The notes under the pieces were generated by a model, which made no database searches, was not told the origin of the DNA, and was given only the letters and a program-made list of their open reading frames with translations. The translations under genes and the position numbers were made by a program. From contig NZ_JAOAKP010000006.1 of assembly GCF_026419855.1 (NCBI RefSeq), positions 1-52,897 on the forward strand: a stretch of 52,897 bases of DNA, in the 5' to 3' direction. Positions 44,785 to 52,897 of this stretch are shown here, piece after piece. Position 1 is the first letter of the stretch, and the number at the start of each line of letters is the position of its first letter. The stretch comes from Methanothrix sp. Its GTDB lineage: Archaea; Halobacteriota; Methanosarcinia; Methanotrichales; Methanotrichaceae.

Positions 44785-45612
44785 ATGACAGTAGGAGGGG
44801 GGGCAGGAGGAGCACCCTCTGCAATAGATCCCAAGAAGCTCAGGGTGTACGGGCTTGCAGGAGCTCTTGTGGGCATATACCTCGCAGCCATTCTCAACAG
44901 CGTTCTCGGAACGGACATATTCTCGATCCTGGCTGCAGCAGGTGCAGTCGCGGCTGCTGTCATGGGGGCGAATGCCGTAAGAAGGGTCTGCGGCTATGGT
45001 ATCGGTACCGGTGTCCCTTCGATAGGAATGCTTGCGCTGGGAATGGGCATAGTCGGTGCGTCGTTTGGTCTCTCGACTGCAGAGCAGCTGGGCATATCGA
45101 TGGCCGGTGTCATCATAGCGCTGGTCTATGCGATGGTCTTCGGCTACATCGTGGGCGCGATCGCAAACAAGGTCATGGGCTTCAACATACCGATCATGGA
45201 GGAGGGGCTCACCGATCTGTCAGGCGCAGGCGCGATGGCAATAATCGGATGGTCCTATGCGGTCTCCGGATCGCTGGCGTATGCAGATATGGTAACTAAG
45301 GTCTTCAACACCGGCTACCTGGCTATAATATTCATCTGCGGCGGCCTTGCGATTCTCCATCCGTTCAATGCGAACCTGGGGCCGGATGAGAAGCAGGACA
45401 GAACACTGGTGAATGGGTTGATGGTCGGCTCTCTGGCAACAGTTGCTGTCGGACTGTGTTCCCTGGCAACGCTCAGCACCACTGCAGCTCTCATAACCAT
45501 TGTGATTGGCGCTGCCGCGTGGTACTACTTCTACGTCTGGTACTACAGGCTGGTCAAGAGGGATGCTGCGGCTGTTGTTGGAACAGGTCTGCTGCCGCCA
45601 AGCGCGCTATGA
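44785..45612 (+). CDS. mtrC: Tetrahydromethanopterin S-methyltransferase subunit C
   Basis: The 275-residue product is MtrC, the third large membrane subunit (seven to eight helices). The ATG at 44785 was preferred over an upstream frame extension because AGGAGGTG (44771-44778) is properly spaced. The start MTVGGGAGGAPSAIDPKKLR matches the family's polar N-terminus. Confidence 0.96.
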   Translation: MTVGGGAGGAPSAIDPKKLRVYGLAGALVGIYLAAILNSVLGTDIFSILAAAGAVAAAVMGANAVRRVCGYGIGTGVPSIGMLALGMGIVGASFGLSTAEQLGISMAGVIIALVYAMVFGYIVGAIANKVMGFNIPIMEEGLTDLSGAGAMAIIGWSYAVSGSLAYADMVTKVFNTGYLAIIFICGGLAILHPFNANLGPDEKQDRTLVNGLMVGSLATVAVGLCSLATLSTTAALITIVIGAAAWYYFYVWYYRLVKRDAAAVVGTGLLPPSAL

Positions 45613-45624
45613 GGAGGCACAAAG

Positions 45625-45975
45625 ATGGGATTCGTCAGAATATCTCCAGAACTGGGGCTGCTCTTCGATCCACTTAAGGGAGTGGTCGCGGAGCAGAGGG
45701 AGGATGTGGTTCTCTACACATTCGATCCGGTGATGGACAGGATTGAGAGGCTTGATGCAATCGCAGATGACCTGATGAACCAACTGGTTCCGGATAACGA
45801 GCTGCTTGAGTCTTACAAGAACAGAGGAAAGACCTCCATCATAGGCGGCCTTTACACCAACATCTGGGTCGGCTTCATCATAGGTCTTGTGATCTCATTC
45901 GTCGTGCTGATCGGCATGGTCTTCAGCGATCCGGCGAAGCTTGAGATGCTCAGAAAGGCTATGGGAGGTGCGTGA
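45625..45975 (+). CDS. mtrB: Tetrahydromethanopterin S-methyltransferase subunit B
   Basis: The 116-residue product is MtrB: a soluble N-terminal part (VRISPELGLLFDPLKGVVAE) and a C-terminal transmembrane helix (WVGFIIGLVISFVVLIGMV, about 86-104). It is a small accessory subunit that packs with MtrA, MtrF and MtrG. GGAGGCAC lies before the ATG. Confidence 0.96.
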   Translation: MGFVRISPELGLLFDPLKGVVAEQREDVVLYTFDPVMDRIERLDAIADDLMNQLVPDNELLESYKNRGKTSIIGGLYTNIWVGFIIGLVISFVVLIGMVFSDPAKLEMLRKAMGGA

Positions 45976-45977
45976 TT

Positions 45978-46709
45978 ATGGTGCTCAAGAAGAAACCCGC
46001 TGAGCCCTGGCCTGTGATCACCGGCGAGTATGAGGTCGGCAACCCGGAGAGCCCTGTGGCGGTTGTGACCTGCGGTTCTCACCTCAAGAACTCGGAGCTG
46101 ATAGCCGCTGGTGCTGCTCTGGCCGGGCCGTGCAAGACCGAGAATATAGGCATAGAGAAGATGGTCGCCAATGTGATCTCCAACCCGAACATCAGGTATC
46201 TGCTGATCACAGGTATGGAGGTCAAGGGGCACATCACAGGGCAGGCGATAGAGGCATTCACTGCCAATGGAATAGACAAGGAGGGCAGGATCATCGGGGC
46301 GAAGGGTGCGATCCCGTTCATCCAGAACCTGACGCCTGAGGCGATAGAGCGGTGGAGGCAGCAGATCACCACGATCAACATGATCGACACAGAGGATATG
46401 GGTGCCATCACCGCGAAGATAAAGGAGCTCGTCGCCAAGGATCCAGGTGCGCTAGATGTCGAGCCGATGATCGTCGAGATCAAGGAGGCTGGCGCCGAGG
46501 AGGGCGAGGGCGGTCTCAGGCCGATGGCCGCGGAGATAGTGGAGGTTCGTTCCAGGATACGGGCCATGGATATGGCCGTGACGAACAACGGCCTGCTCAA
46601 CAAATTCCAGGCTGGAGTTTACGCGGGCAAGATTGAGGGAATCGCGCTTGGAATGACCCTGACCCTGGCCATATTCGGGCTTATACTCAAGATGGTAGGG
46701 GGGAGCTGA
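45978..46709 (+). CDS. mtrA: Tetrahydromethanopterin S-methyltransferase subunit A (corrinoid)
   Basis: The 243-residue product is MtrA, which holds the 5-hydroxybenzimidazolylcobamide that carries the methyl group. The axial ligand corresponds to H85 in ITGMEVKGHITGQA. A C-terminal transmembrane helix (GIALGMTLTLAIFGLILKMV) anchors the subunit. The ATG at 45978 is 7 bases behind GGAGGTG; a GTG at 45972 would be too close. Confidence 0.97.
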   Translation: MVLKKKPAEPWPVITGEYEVGNPESPVAVVTCGSHLKNSELIAAGAALAGPCKTENIGIEKMVANVISNPNIRYLLITGMEVKGHITGQAIEAFTANGIDKEGRIIGAKGAIPFIQNLTPEAIERWRQQITTINMIDTEDMGAITAKIKELVAKDPGALDVEPMIVEIKEAGAEEGEGGLRPMAAEIVEVRSRIRAMDMAVTNNGLLNKFQAGVYAGKIEGIALGMTLTLAIFGLILKMVGGS

Positions 46710-46710
46710 G

Positions 46711-46938
46711 ATGGCAGGTGATGAGATAGTTTACGGGCAGGGAACTCCGGCTGTTATAGAGCCCCCAATGCCCCTCTTCGATCAGATCGTGGACGACATC
46801 AAGTACAAGGCGCAGCTCCTGGCAAGGGAGACGAAGCTGAGCTCTGGCGTCATTGCGGCAACCCCGCAGGGGTTCGCGATCGGCTTCTTCCTCGCCGTGG
46901 CCATGATGCTGGGACCTTTTCTGCTGATGGGGGTGTGA
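46711..46938 (+). CDS. mtrF: Tetrahydromethanopterin S-methyltransferase subunit F
   Basis: The 75-residue product is MtrF. A short cytoplasmic part (DQIVDDIKYKAQLLARETKL) precedes one C-terminal transmembrane helix (FAIGFFLAVAMMLGPFLLMG). It resembles the C-terminal membrane part of MtrA, with which it shares ancestry. AGGGGGGAG lies before the ATG. Confidence 0.95.
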   Translation: MAGDEIVYGQGTPAVIEPPMPLFDQIVDDIKYKAQLLARETKLSSGVIAATPQGFAIGFFLAVAMMLGPFLLMGV

Positions 46939-46941
46939 GCA

Positions 46942-47196
46942 TTGGCAGATGAGGCGAAGGATACAAAGCCGGTCGTCCCTGTTGCGGTGGTCGATCACGA
47001 CCAGTACAGGGAGATAATGGCGCGTCTCGATAAGATCGAGGAGAAGATCGAGTTCTACTCGGCTGAGAAGTTCCTGAGAGCCGGAAAGTCCGTGGGCAGA
47101 GATCTGGGTGTCGCCTACGGTGTCTGTGCTGGACTGATAATAATATTGGCGTACATACTGTTCATGTATGCCGGCAACTGGGTGAAGGTGATTTGA
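46942..47196 (+). CDS. mtrG: Tetrahydromethanopterin S-methyltransferase subunit G
   Basis: The 84-residue product is MtrG: residues about 15-40 form a coiled-coil-like helix (REIMARLDKIEEKIEFYSAE) and a transmembrane helix follows (GVCAGLIIILAYILFMYAGN). The start is a TTG behind GGGGGTGTG. It ends exactly where mtrH begins. Confidence 0.95.
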   Translation: MADEAKDTKPVVPVAVVDHDQYREIMARLDKIEEKIEFYSAEKFLRAGKSVGRDLGVAYGVCAGLIIILAYILFMYAGNWVKVI

Positions 47197-48132
47197 ATGT
47201 TCAGGTTCGATAGAAAGCAGGAGGTCTTCGACTTCGGCAAGTTCAAGATCGGGGGTCAGCCTGGCGAGTACCCGACTTGCTGCATCGGCACTATGTTCTA
47301 TGCCAGGCACAAGATAGTATCCGATCCGGAGCACGGGGTGTTCGATAAGAACGCAGCTGAGAAGCTCTGGAACCAGCAGGTTGAGATGAGCGAGATCACA
47401 GGGAACACCTGCATGAACCAGATTGTGGCAGAGACGAACGAGGCGATGCAGAAGGAGATCGACTGGTTTGTGGAGATCTCAGACTACCCATTCCTCATCG
47501 ATTCCTCTGCTCCAGAGGTGCGCGCCTTCGGTGTGAAGTACGCAACCGAGATCGGGGTCGCGGACAGGGCAGTGCACAACTCCATCAACGCCTCGATAAC
47601 AGATGAGGAGCTGCAGGCGCTGAAGGAGAGCGATCTGGATGCCGCAATAGTTCTGGCGTTCAACGCGATGGAGAAGGGCACGAAGGGCAAGATGGACATA
47701 CTCACTAAGGCTGCAGGCGGCGCAAAGAAGGGGATGCTCGAGTATGCGAAGGACTGCGGCATAACGAGGATTCTAATAGACACAGCGGCTATGCCGCTGG
47801 GCGCTGGCTCCGGAGCCACATACAGGGCGTGCATCGCTGTCAAGGCGATGCTTGGCCTGCCGGTCGGAGGCGGCTTCCACAACGCTGCATCCGCATGGGA
47901 TTGGATGAAGAAGTGGAAGAAGACGCACAAGGAGGCGTTCGCCCCTGTGGATATCGGCTCTAACCTCGTCGCGGGAATCGTGGGTGCTGACTTCTACCTC
48001 TACGGCCCGATCGAGAACGCACCCATGGTGTTCCCGGCTGCGGCGATGGTCGACATCATGAAGGCTGAGTCGATACAGGAGCTCGGCCTCGAGGTGCTGG
48101 ATCCGAACCACCCGATAAAGAAGACCCTGTAG
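47197..48132 (+). CDS. mtrH: Tetrahydromethanopterin S-methyltransferase subunit H
   Basis: The 311-residue product is MtrH, the peripheral TIM-barrel that moves the methyl group between methyl-tetrahydrosarcinapterin/methanopterin and the MtrA cobamide. It opens MFRFDRKQEVFDFGKFKIGG and contains GNTCMNQIVAETNEAMQKEI (66-85), EISDYPFLIDSSAPEVR and GLPVGGGFHNAASAWDWMKK. It ends the operon and is followed by a terminator hairpin. Confidence 0.97.
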   Translation: MFRFDRKQEVFDFGKFKIGGQPGEYPTCCIGTMFYARHKIVSDPEHGVFDKNAAEKLWNQQVEMSEITGNTCMNQIVAETNEAMQKEIDWFVEISDYPFLIDSSAPEVRAFGVKYATEIGVADRAVHNSINASITDEELQALKESDLDAAIVLAFNAMEKGTKGKMDILTKAAGGAKKGMLEYAKDCGITRILIDTAAMPLGAGSGATYRACIAVKAMLGLPVGGGFHNAASAWDWMKKWKKTHKEAFAPVDIGSNLVAGIVGADFYLYGPIENAPMVFPAAAMVDIMKAESIQELGLEVLDPNHPIKKTL

Positions 48133-48165
48133 GGCGTTTTTCCGCCCTGCTCTTATTTTCATTTC
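48131..48165 (+). terminator. Terminator of the mtr operon
   Basis: AGGGCG-TTTTTC-CGCCCT forms a 6-bp GC stem that begins within the mtrH stop codon, followed by GCTCTTATTTTCATTT. The stem plus T-rich tail fits an archaeal terminator, though the next gene starts only 45 bases on and may be read through. Confidence 0.65.
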
Positions 48166-48177
48166 AGGAGTTCTGTT

Positions 48178-48810
48178 TTGCCCAGAGTTTACGTCTCTGT
48201 ATCATTTGACAGAGTTCGCTTCAAATGCCAGCGCTGCGGCGCGTGCTGCCACCACCGCAGGCCATCTGAGTTTTCAGATCTGATTCCACCAGAGCAGGTG
48301 CAGAGATTTGTCGAGAGCTCGAACCTCATACATCTGAATGAGGATGAGATATCAAGAATATCAAGAAGCTACGATCTCAGGCCGGAGGAGTTCGTGGATA
48401 CCCTGCATCCCTACAATGGAAGAACTGTCAGGGTCTCAGATGATGGCTTGAAGGTGGTGCTGGATATACCGGTGCTGAAATCGAAGGCGGATACGACCTG
48501 CATCTTTTACGAGAATGGCTGCAGGATATACCCTCACAGGCCCAGGGCGTGCAGGCTATTTCCCTTTCGCATATCTGAGCGGGATATCGCGGGAGATGTG
48601 ATCCTGAGCATAGATTACAATCCAGGATGCCCAGGTATCGGAAAGGGGGATTATGCTGACACTAGAAAAATCGGGCAGCTTGCAGTGGATATCTTTTCCA
48701 GACGCATGAACGCTCTTGTTCGAGAGACAAAGGAGCTCATTGCATCGGGATCCATCAAGCCCGGTGCCGTGGTGTACAGAACAATGCCCGGTGGACCCCG
48801 GACCAGGTGA
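48178..48810 (+). CDS. YkgJ-type cysteine-cluster protein
   Basis: The 210-residue product belongs to the YkgJ/UPF0153 zinc-or-iron-chelating family: FKCQRCGACCHHRRP (14-28), a linker, then CIFYENGCRIYPHRPRACRLFPF (from about 105), with eight or more conserved cysteines able to bind a metal cluster. The reaction is unknown. It starts at a TTG behind CAGGAG, directly after mtrH, so it may be co-expressed at low level with mtr. Confidence 0.85.
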   Translation: MPRVYVSVSFDRVRFKCQRCGACCHHRRPSEFSDLIPPEQVQRFVESSNLIHLNEDEISRISRSYDLRPEEFVDTLHPYNGRTVRVSDDGLKVVLDIPVLKSKADTTCIFYENGCRIYPHRPRACRLFPFRISERDIAGDVILSIDYNPGCPGIGKGDYADTRKIGQLAVDIFSRRMNALVRETKELIASGSIKPGAVVYRTMPGGPRTR

Positions 48811-49032
48811 TCGATGAACGCAGCACATGTTGTTCATAGATCTTTTTTAGATTTTTGAATCTTTTAGATAGACTAAGTGCCCATGAAATAGGGTGCACAT
48901 CGAAAAACGTAGATTTTATAAAGGAGAAGATTTACTACAGTGAAAATATCTGGGCGGATATTGTGGGGATATCCGCAAGGTGGGGATTCATCTTGTCCAT
49001 GATCATGCTTCTCAGTGTAAAGGAGGTATTAC

Positions 49033-52000
49033 GTGGTAGATGAGGCCGGAGCCTTGTGTGCCATCGCAGGCTTTCTGGATGGTGATATTAGGGATCAAGG
49101 TGTGATCGAGAGGATCGCGCGGGAGGCACATGGGCCTGTATCATCGCTGGCAAAGGCGGTGCTGTCCTCAGATATAACCGGGGCATTATCACATCTGGAT
49201 GAGATCGCAGAGCAGAGCTCGTCAGCAGATCACAGCCTATGGTTTTCGCTGGGCATAATATCACACCATCTCGGTTCGCTCGAACGGGCGGTAAGCCATC
49301 TCTCAAGAGCTCTGGATCTCGCATCGGGAGCAGATACGGTTAGGGTTCTCTCAAGACTTGGATCTATCTATGCGGATGTGGAGGACTGGGATCGCGCGAT
49401 CTCTCTTTACAGCGATGCCCTCTCGCACCTGGAAAGCGGAGATCCGGAGCGAGCTGTTATTCTCAAAAAACTCTCCAGCGTCTACAGAGAGGCCAGAAGA
49501 TGGGATGAGGCGCTGCAGTGCAGCTCGGATGCGATAAATACCTTCAGGTCCTCAGGAGACAGAAGATCCGTCGCGAAGGCGCTCATGGAGGAGGCTGAGA
49601 TCCGCAGGGAGATGGGAGATCTTTCATCTGCTGAGGAGCTATACAGGACGTGCCTTGAGGAGTTCGAGCGACTGGGGGAGATACAGCTCGTGTGCAGGTC
49701 TCTGGAGATGCTGGGTCGGATATCCCAGCTCAGAGGTGATTCCAGGAGAGCAGAGGACCTTTTCGATATGGCCATGCACAGGTACGAGCACTGCCATGAC
49801 AGATCAGGAGCATCGAGAACAGCGCTGCTTCTTGGAGACCTTCATGCGATCGAGGGCAGGTTCTCCAGCGCTGAGGAATGCTACCTGAAGGCTCTGAAGG
49901 GCTATCGAGAGTTATCAGATCGAGAGAGCGTGGCGAGCACGCTTCTGAGTCTGGCAAGGCTCTATGGCTCGATGGGCGAGTGGAAAGGAGCGGTTGAGTG
50001 TTATCGCGAGGCTCTCGATATCCTGCAATCCGAAAAATCACAGGATCTCGCAAGGGCTCTCAGGGAGATGGGGAACGCGTGCTACAGGTTGAGAGACTGT
50101 GAGATGGCGCATGAGTGTTTCATGAGATCTCTCGAGCTCAGCGAGGCCCTTGGGGACAGAGACGGTATGGCTGCTTCACACACAGGCATAGGCCACATGC
50201 TCTCAGACCTCGGCGAGTGGGAGGGCGCTGTGGAGCACTATGAGAGGGGCGCCGAGCTCCTGCGCGAGATGGGAGATCTGAGAGGCGCTGCAGCATGCAC
50301 ATCGAACATAGCGAGCGTGTACCAGATGATGGGCGATCTGGAGAAGGCGCTGGAGGTCTACCAAGATGCGCTTCAGCTCCAGGAGCGGCTTGGCGACATC
50401 CAGGGTGCTTCGAAGACCCTGAACAACATGGGGCTCGTCTATCAGCACATGGGCGAGATCGAGGCAGCTGAGAGGCACTACATGCGCTGCCTGGATATGA
50501 AGAACCGACTGGGGGATGTCTACGGCGCCGCGAATACCCACATCAACCTCGCAACCCTTTACGAGATCCAGAGGCGCTGGGATGATGCTGCAGCTCATTA
50601 TCAGGATGCCCTGGAGACATTCGAGGCGATCGGCGATCGCAGAGGCATGGCCGCGGTGATGAACAACCTTGGAAACGTGTATGAGGAGAGGGGGGACATC
50701 CTGCAGGCGATAAAGAGCTACAGGATGAGCATGGAGCTCGATGGTGGGGATGCCAGCATCGCAAAGATATCCTGGAACCTTGGGGGGCTGTACCAGAGGA
50801 TTGGAGATACGGAGAGCGCAGAGAAGTGCTACAGGGCCAGCCTGGAGGCATTTCAGAAGATAGGGGATGAAAGGGGTGCAGCATATGCTCTCATGGGTCT
50901 CGGCAGCATCGCGCTGGAGCGCGGCCTCTGGGATGATGCGTTGGACTGTTTTAAGAGATGTGCTGACCTCAGGCTTGATGCGTCAGAGGCCCTGAGGGTG
51001 CTCGGCAGCATTGCATCTGTGTATGAAAGAAAGGGGATGTGGCAGGAGGCACTTGCAGAGTACAAAAAGCTGCTCGAGAGGTTCAGGGGGATGGGGGATT
51101 CCCTTGGAGCTGCAGCGGTTCTGAGCACGATGGGCAACCTCCTGGCGGAGCAGGGGCTCTGGGATGATGCCCTGGAGAAATACAAAGAGAGCCTTGATAT
51201 CTTCGAGAGGCTCGGCGACGGATACAGCACGGCTGTCACCACAAACAACATGGCAAATGTCTTTTACAGGAGAGGAGACTGGGACAGGGCTCTGATGCTG
51301 TACACAAAGTCGATGGAGCACTTCCAGCGTGTCGGGGACATGCAGAGCCATGGAGCCACGCTTAGCAACATCGCGAGCATCCACTACAGGAGGGGCGAGT
51401 GGGAAAGGGCGATAGAGCTCTACCACAAGAGCCTCGAGATCTTCGAGGGGCTCGACGATTTCAGGGCTTCATCGATGGTGCTGAACAATCTTGGACTGCT
51501 CTACCACAGGAGGGGGGAGTGGTCGCTGGCAGTCGATCACTTCAGGCTTGCAGTGGAGTACGCGATGCGTGCAGGGGATCGTGAGGCTGCCGCGGAGTTC
51601 CAGGCGAACATAGACATGGTGAGATCATGCCGCGGAGAGTCACCTGTCGATATCGAGGGGTATCTCAAAAGGCTGGAGGAGATCGAGAAATCAGAGGATC
51701 TCGAGGCGGCTGCAGAGATGCATGGGATACTGGCAAATGCATATGCCGATACCTTCCGCTGGGAGGAGGCGCTGGATCATTACCAGAAGAGCCTGGAGCT
51801 ATTCGAGCGCTTCGGCGACAGGTACAGCGCTGCTGAGACGATGTTCAACATGGCGCTCGTGTACAGAGACCGCGGTGAGTGGTCGATCGCTGAGGATCTT
51901 CTCTCAAGAAGCATGAGCGAGTTCAGAGCGCTGAAGGCATCTCCATGCTACAGCATGTCGTGTTTGAACCTCGGGCTTTTGAAGGAGCTCAGGGGAGGAA

Positions 52001-52836
52001 ATCCTGAGGAGGATATACTCTCTGCGATCACCACTTTTGAGAGCATCGGCGCGATCCCGGATCTCTGTGAGGCATACCTCGCGATGGCCAGGGTGAAGCT
52101 CAACAGAGGAGAGATGAACGAGGCGCGCTTCTACCTCTCCGAGGCGGAGACGCTCATACTGAAGACAGGTTACGATTCCATGAGGATCAGGCTTCATATC
52201 GAGTGGGGCGATTTTTACCTGTCACAGGCGCCTGCCGAGGCCAGGAGCTGCTACAGCAAGGCCCTTGCGCTTGCGAGAAAGATGGGGCTCACCAGGGATG
52301 AGGGCGTGGCGCTTCGCAGCCTTGGCGCAGCGGCTCTGAACTCCGGCGATTATGATGATGCAGAGGCGCACCTCCAGAAAGCACTGGAGCTCTTCAAATC
52401 CATCAACTCAATGTACGATCTCCTCTCGACATATGCGCTCATGGCGACGCTGTACTTCAACAGAAAGGATCACGCCAGGGCGGAGGAGACAGCCCTGCTC
52501 CTGGAAAGGCAGGCGAGGAGGCTCGGCTACAGGGATCTCCAGATAAAGGCCCTGGAGATCATGGCTGGCTGTGAGCTGGCGACCTCGAGAACAGACGCAG
52601 CTGTGAGCACATATCTGGAGGCGCTGAACCTGGCACAGTCCGATGGGGTCTCGAGGAGATTGCTGTCAGAGCTGACCAGGAACATAGTCAGCAGTCTGCA
52701 GGAGATACTCAGAGAGAGAGCGAACCTCTCTGATATGTCTGCAATAAAAACAGTCGAGTGCCTGCTCGAGGCGCTCCGCGCGGGTCTGACTTGCAGGATG
52801 GATTTCACAGACGATATCGTGCTAGGGGGCGCATAG
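49033..52836 (+). CDS. Giant tetratricopeptide-repeat protein
   Basis: The 1267-residue product consists almost wholly of about 26-28 tandem repeats of 40 residues of the kinesin-light-chain/TPR_12 type. Typical units read WDxALxxYxxSLExFExLGD, then an Ala-rich second part with NNLGxVYxxRGE. There is no signal peptide, membrane segment or recognisable enzyme domain. Such superhelical scaffolds bind peptides and assemble complexes. A GTG start stands 5 bases behind AGGAGGT. Repeats 7-18 are the most alike and probably arose by recent duplication; the last six are diverged. Partners are unknown. Confidence 0.93.
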   Translation: MVDEAGALCAIAGFLDGDIRDQGVIERIAREAHGPVSSLAKAVLSSDITGALSHLDEIAEQSSSADHSLWFSLGIISHHLGSLERAVSHLSRALDLASGADTVRVLSRLGSIYADVEDWDRAISLYSDALSHLESGDPERAVILKKLSSVYREARRWDEALQCSSDAINTFRSSGDRRSVAKALMEEAEIRREMGDLSSAEELYRTCLEEFERLGEIQLVCRSLEMLGRISQLRGDSRRAEDLFDMAMHRYEHCHDRSGASRTALLLGDLHAIEGRFSSAEECYLKALKGYRELSDRESVASTLLSLARLYGSMGEWKGAVECYREALDILQSEKSQDLARALREMGNACYRLRDCEMAHECFMRSLELSEALGDRDGMAASHTGIGHMLSDLGEWEGAVEHYERGAELLREMGDLRGAAACTSNIASVYQMMGDLEKALEVYQDALQLQERLGDIQGASKTLNNMGLVYQHMGEIEAAERHYMRCLDMKNRLGDVYGAANTHINLATLYEIQRRWDDAAAHYQDALETFEAIGDRRGMAAVMNNLGNVYEERGDILQAIKSYRMSMELDGGDASIAKISWNLGGLYQRIGDTESAEKCYRASLEAFQKIGDERGAAYALMGLGSIALERGLWDDALDCFKRCADLRLDASEALRVLGSIASVYERKGMWQEALAEYKKLLERFRGMGDSLGAAAVLSTMGNLLAEQGLWDDALEKYKESLDIFERLGDGYSTAVTTNNMANVFYRRGDWDRALMLYTKSMEHFQRVGDMQSHGATLSNIASIHYRRGEWERAIELYHKSLEIFEGLDDFRASSMVLNNLGLLYHRRGEWSLAVDHFRLAVEYAMRAGDREAAAEFQANIDMVRSCRGESPVDIEGYLKRLEEIEKSEDLEAAAEMHGILANAYADTFRWEEALDHYQKSLELFERFGDRYSAAETMFNMALVYRDRGEWSIAEDLLSRSMSEFRALKASPCYSMSCLNLGLLKELRGGNPEEDILSAITTFESIGAIPDLCEAYLAMARVKLNRGEMNEARFYLSEAETLILKTGYDSMRIRLHIEWGDFYLSQAPAEARSCYSKALALARKMGLTRDEGVALRSLGAAALNSGDYDDAEAHLQKALELFKSINSMYDLLSTYALMATLYFNRKDHARAEETALLLERQARRLGYRDLQIKALEIMAGCELATSRTDAAVSTYLEALNLAQSDGVSRRLLSELTRNIVSSLQEILRERANLSDMSAIKTVECLLEALRAGLTCRMDFTDDIVLGGA

Positions 52837-52897
52837 ATGTGCGCCTCCTATCCTACCTAAGCTCTCCGTAATTTAGGCATATGGATCCGCAGCATAC

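Noticed and set aside
48855-49043. 62-codon frame before the TPR gene
   Set aside because: It begins with TTG without a ribosome site and overlaps the well-supported GTG start of the TPR gene; the hydrophobic end is probably chance.

Overview
The window comes from a methanogenic archaeon of the order Methanosarcinales, most likely an aceticlastic Methanothrix (Methanosaeta) species. The evidence is a complete eight-gene mtrEDCBAFGH operon (N5-methyl-tetrahydromethanopterin:coenzyme M methyltransferase), MptA (methanopterin synthesis), CofD (coenzyme F420), methanogenesis marker 12, archaeal CoA and mevalonate genes, CDP-archaeol synthase, archaeal ribosomal and transcription genes, BRE/TATA promoters, and three tRNA genes that all carry bulge-helix-bulge introns. 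GyrA and GyrB, of bacterial ancestry, are also present, as in many euryarchaea. The species is an inference from gene content; no comparison was run.

Layout. 1-744: repeat-rich edge with two copies of a short inverted-repeat element facing each other around a CRISPR-repeat-like fragment. 745-7355: TspO, two unknown proteins, MptA, an unknown protein, a histone-deacetylase-family protein, an exported protein, then a secreted thioredoxin-like protein and a CcdA-type membrane protein. 7611-11124: information-processing cluster on the minus strand (Pus10, L21e, Rpo4, DUF655, KsgA) and tRNA-Ser. 11180-14372: an adenosine-type deaminase and a peroxiredoxin, then the minus-strand Spt5-L11-L1-L10-L12 operon (14055-16994). 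17177-23197: zinc-ribbon protein plus AcuC-like deacetylase, Trm1, a membrane protein, F420H2:NADP oxidoreductase, ArsM-like methyltransferase and HisF. 23773-30929: TRAM protein, tRNA-Met, CoaBC-pantoate kinase-phosphopantothenate synthetase, then a small membrane protein, SepF, ZPR1-like and CofD, then marker 12 and a small Cys-tail protein. 30972-39435: a 35-residue membrane microprotein, GyrBA, the mevalonate-entry operon (XRE regulator, HMG-CoA synthase, thiolase, DUF35) and tRNA-Gly. 39714-52836: cyclic 2,3-diphosphoglycerate synthetase-like protein, nitroreductase, CarS, a 50-residue membrane microprotein, the mtr operon, a Cys-cluster protein and a 1267-residue TPR protein.

How the genes work together. 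mtr, mptA, cofD, npdG and marker 12 belong to the methanogenesis/C1 and F420 machinery. coaBC-pok-pps is an archaeal CoA operon with overlapping reading frames. HMG-CoA synthase, thiolase, DUF35 and CarS feed isoprenoid ether lipid synthesis.

The least ordinary content is non-coding: (i) six copies of a 113-124 bp non-coding inverted-repeat element, four with perfect 8-9 bp target duplications; (ii) a second family of about 45 bp extragenic palindromes, one of them split by element (i); (iii) a 114/115 bp AT-rich element in the same orientation upstream of two redox genes (peroxiredoxin and F420H2:NADP oxidoreductase); (iv) two membrane microproteins with very strong ribosome binding sites; (v) a DUF35 gene with no ATG, GTG or TTG start.
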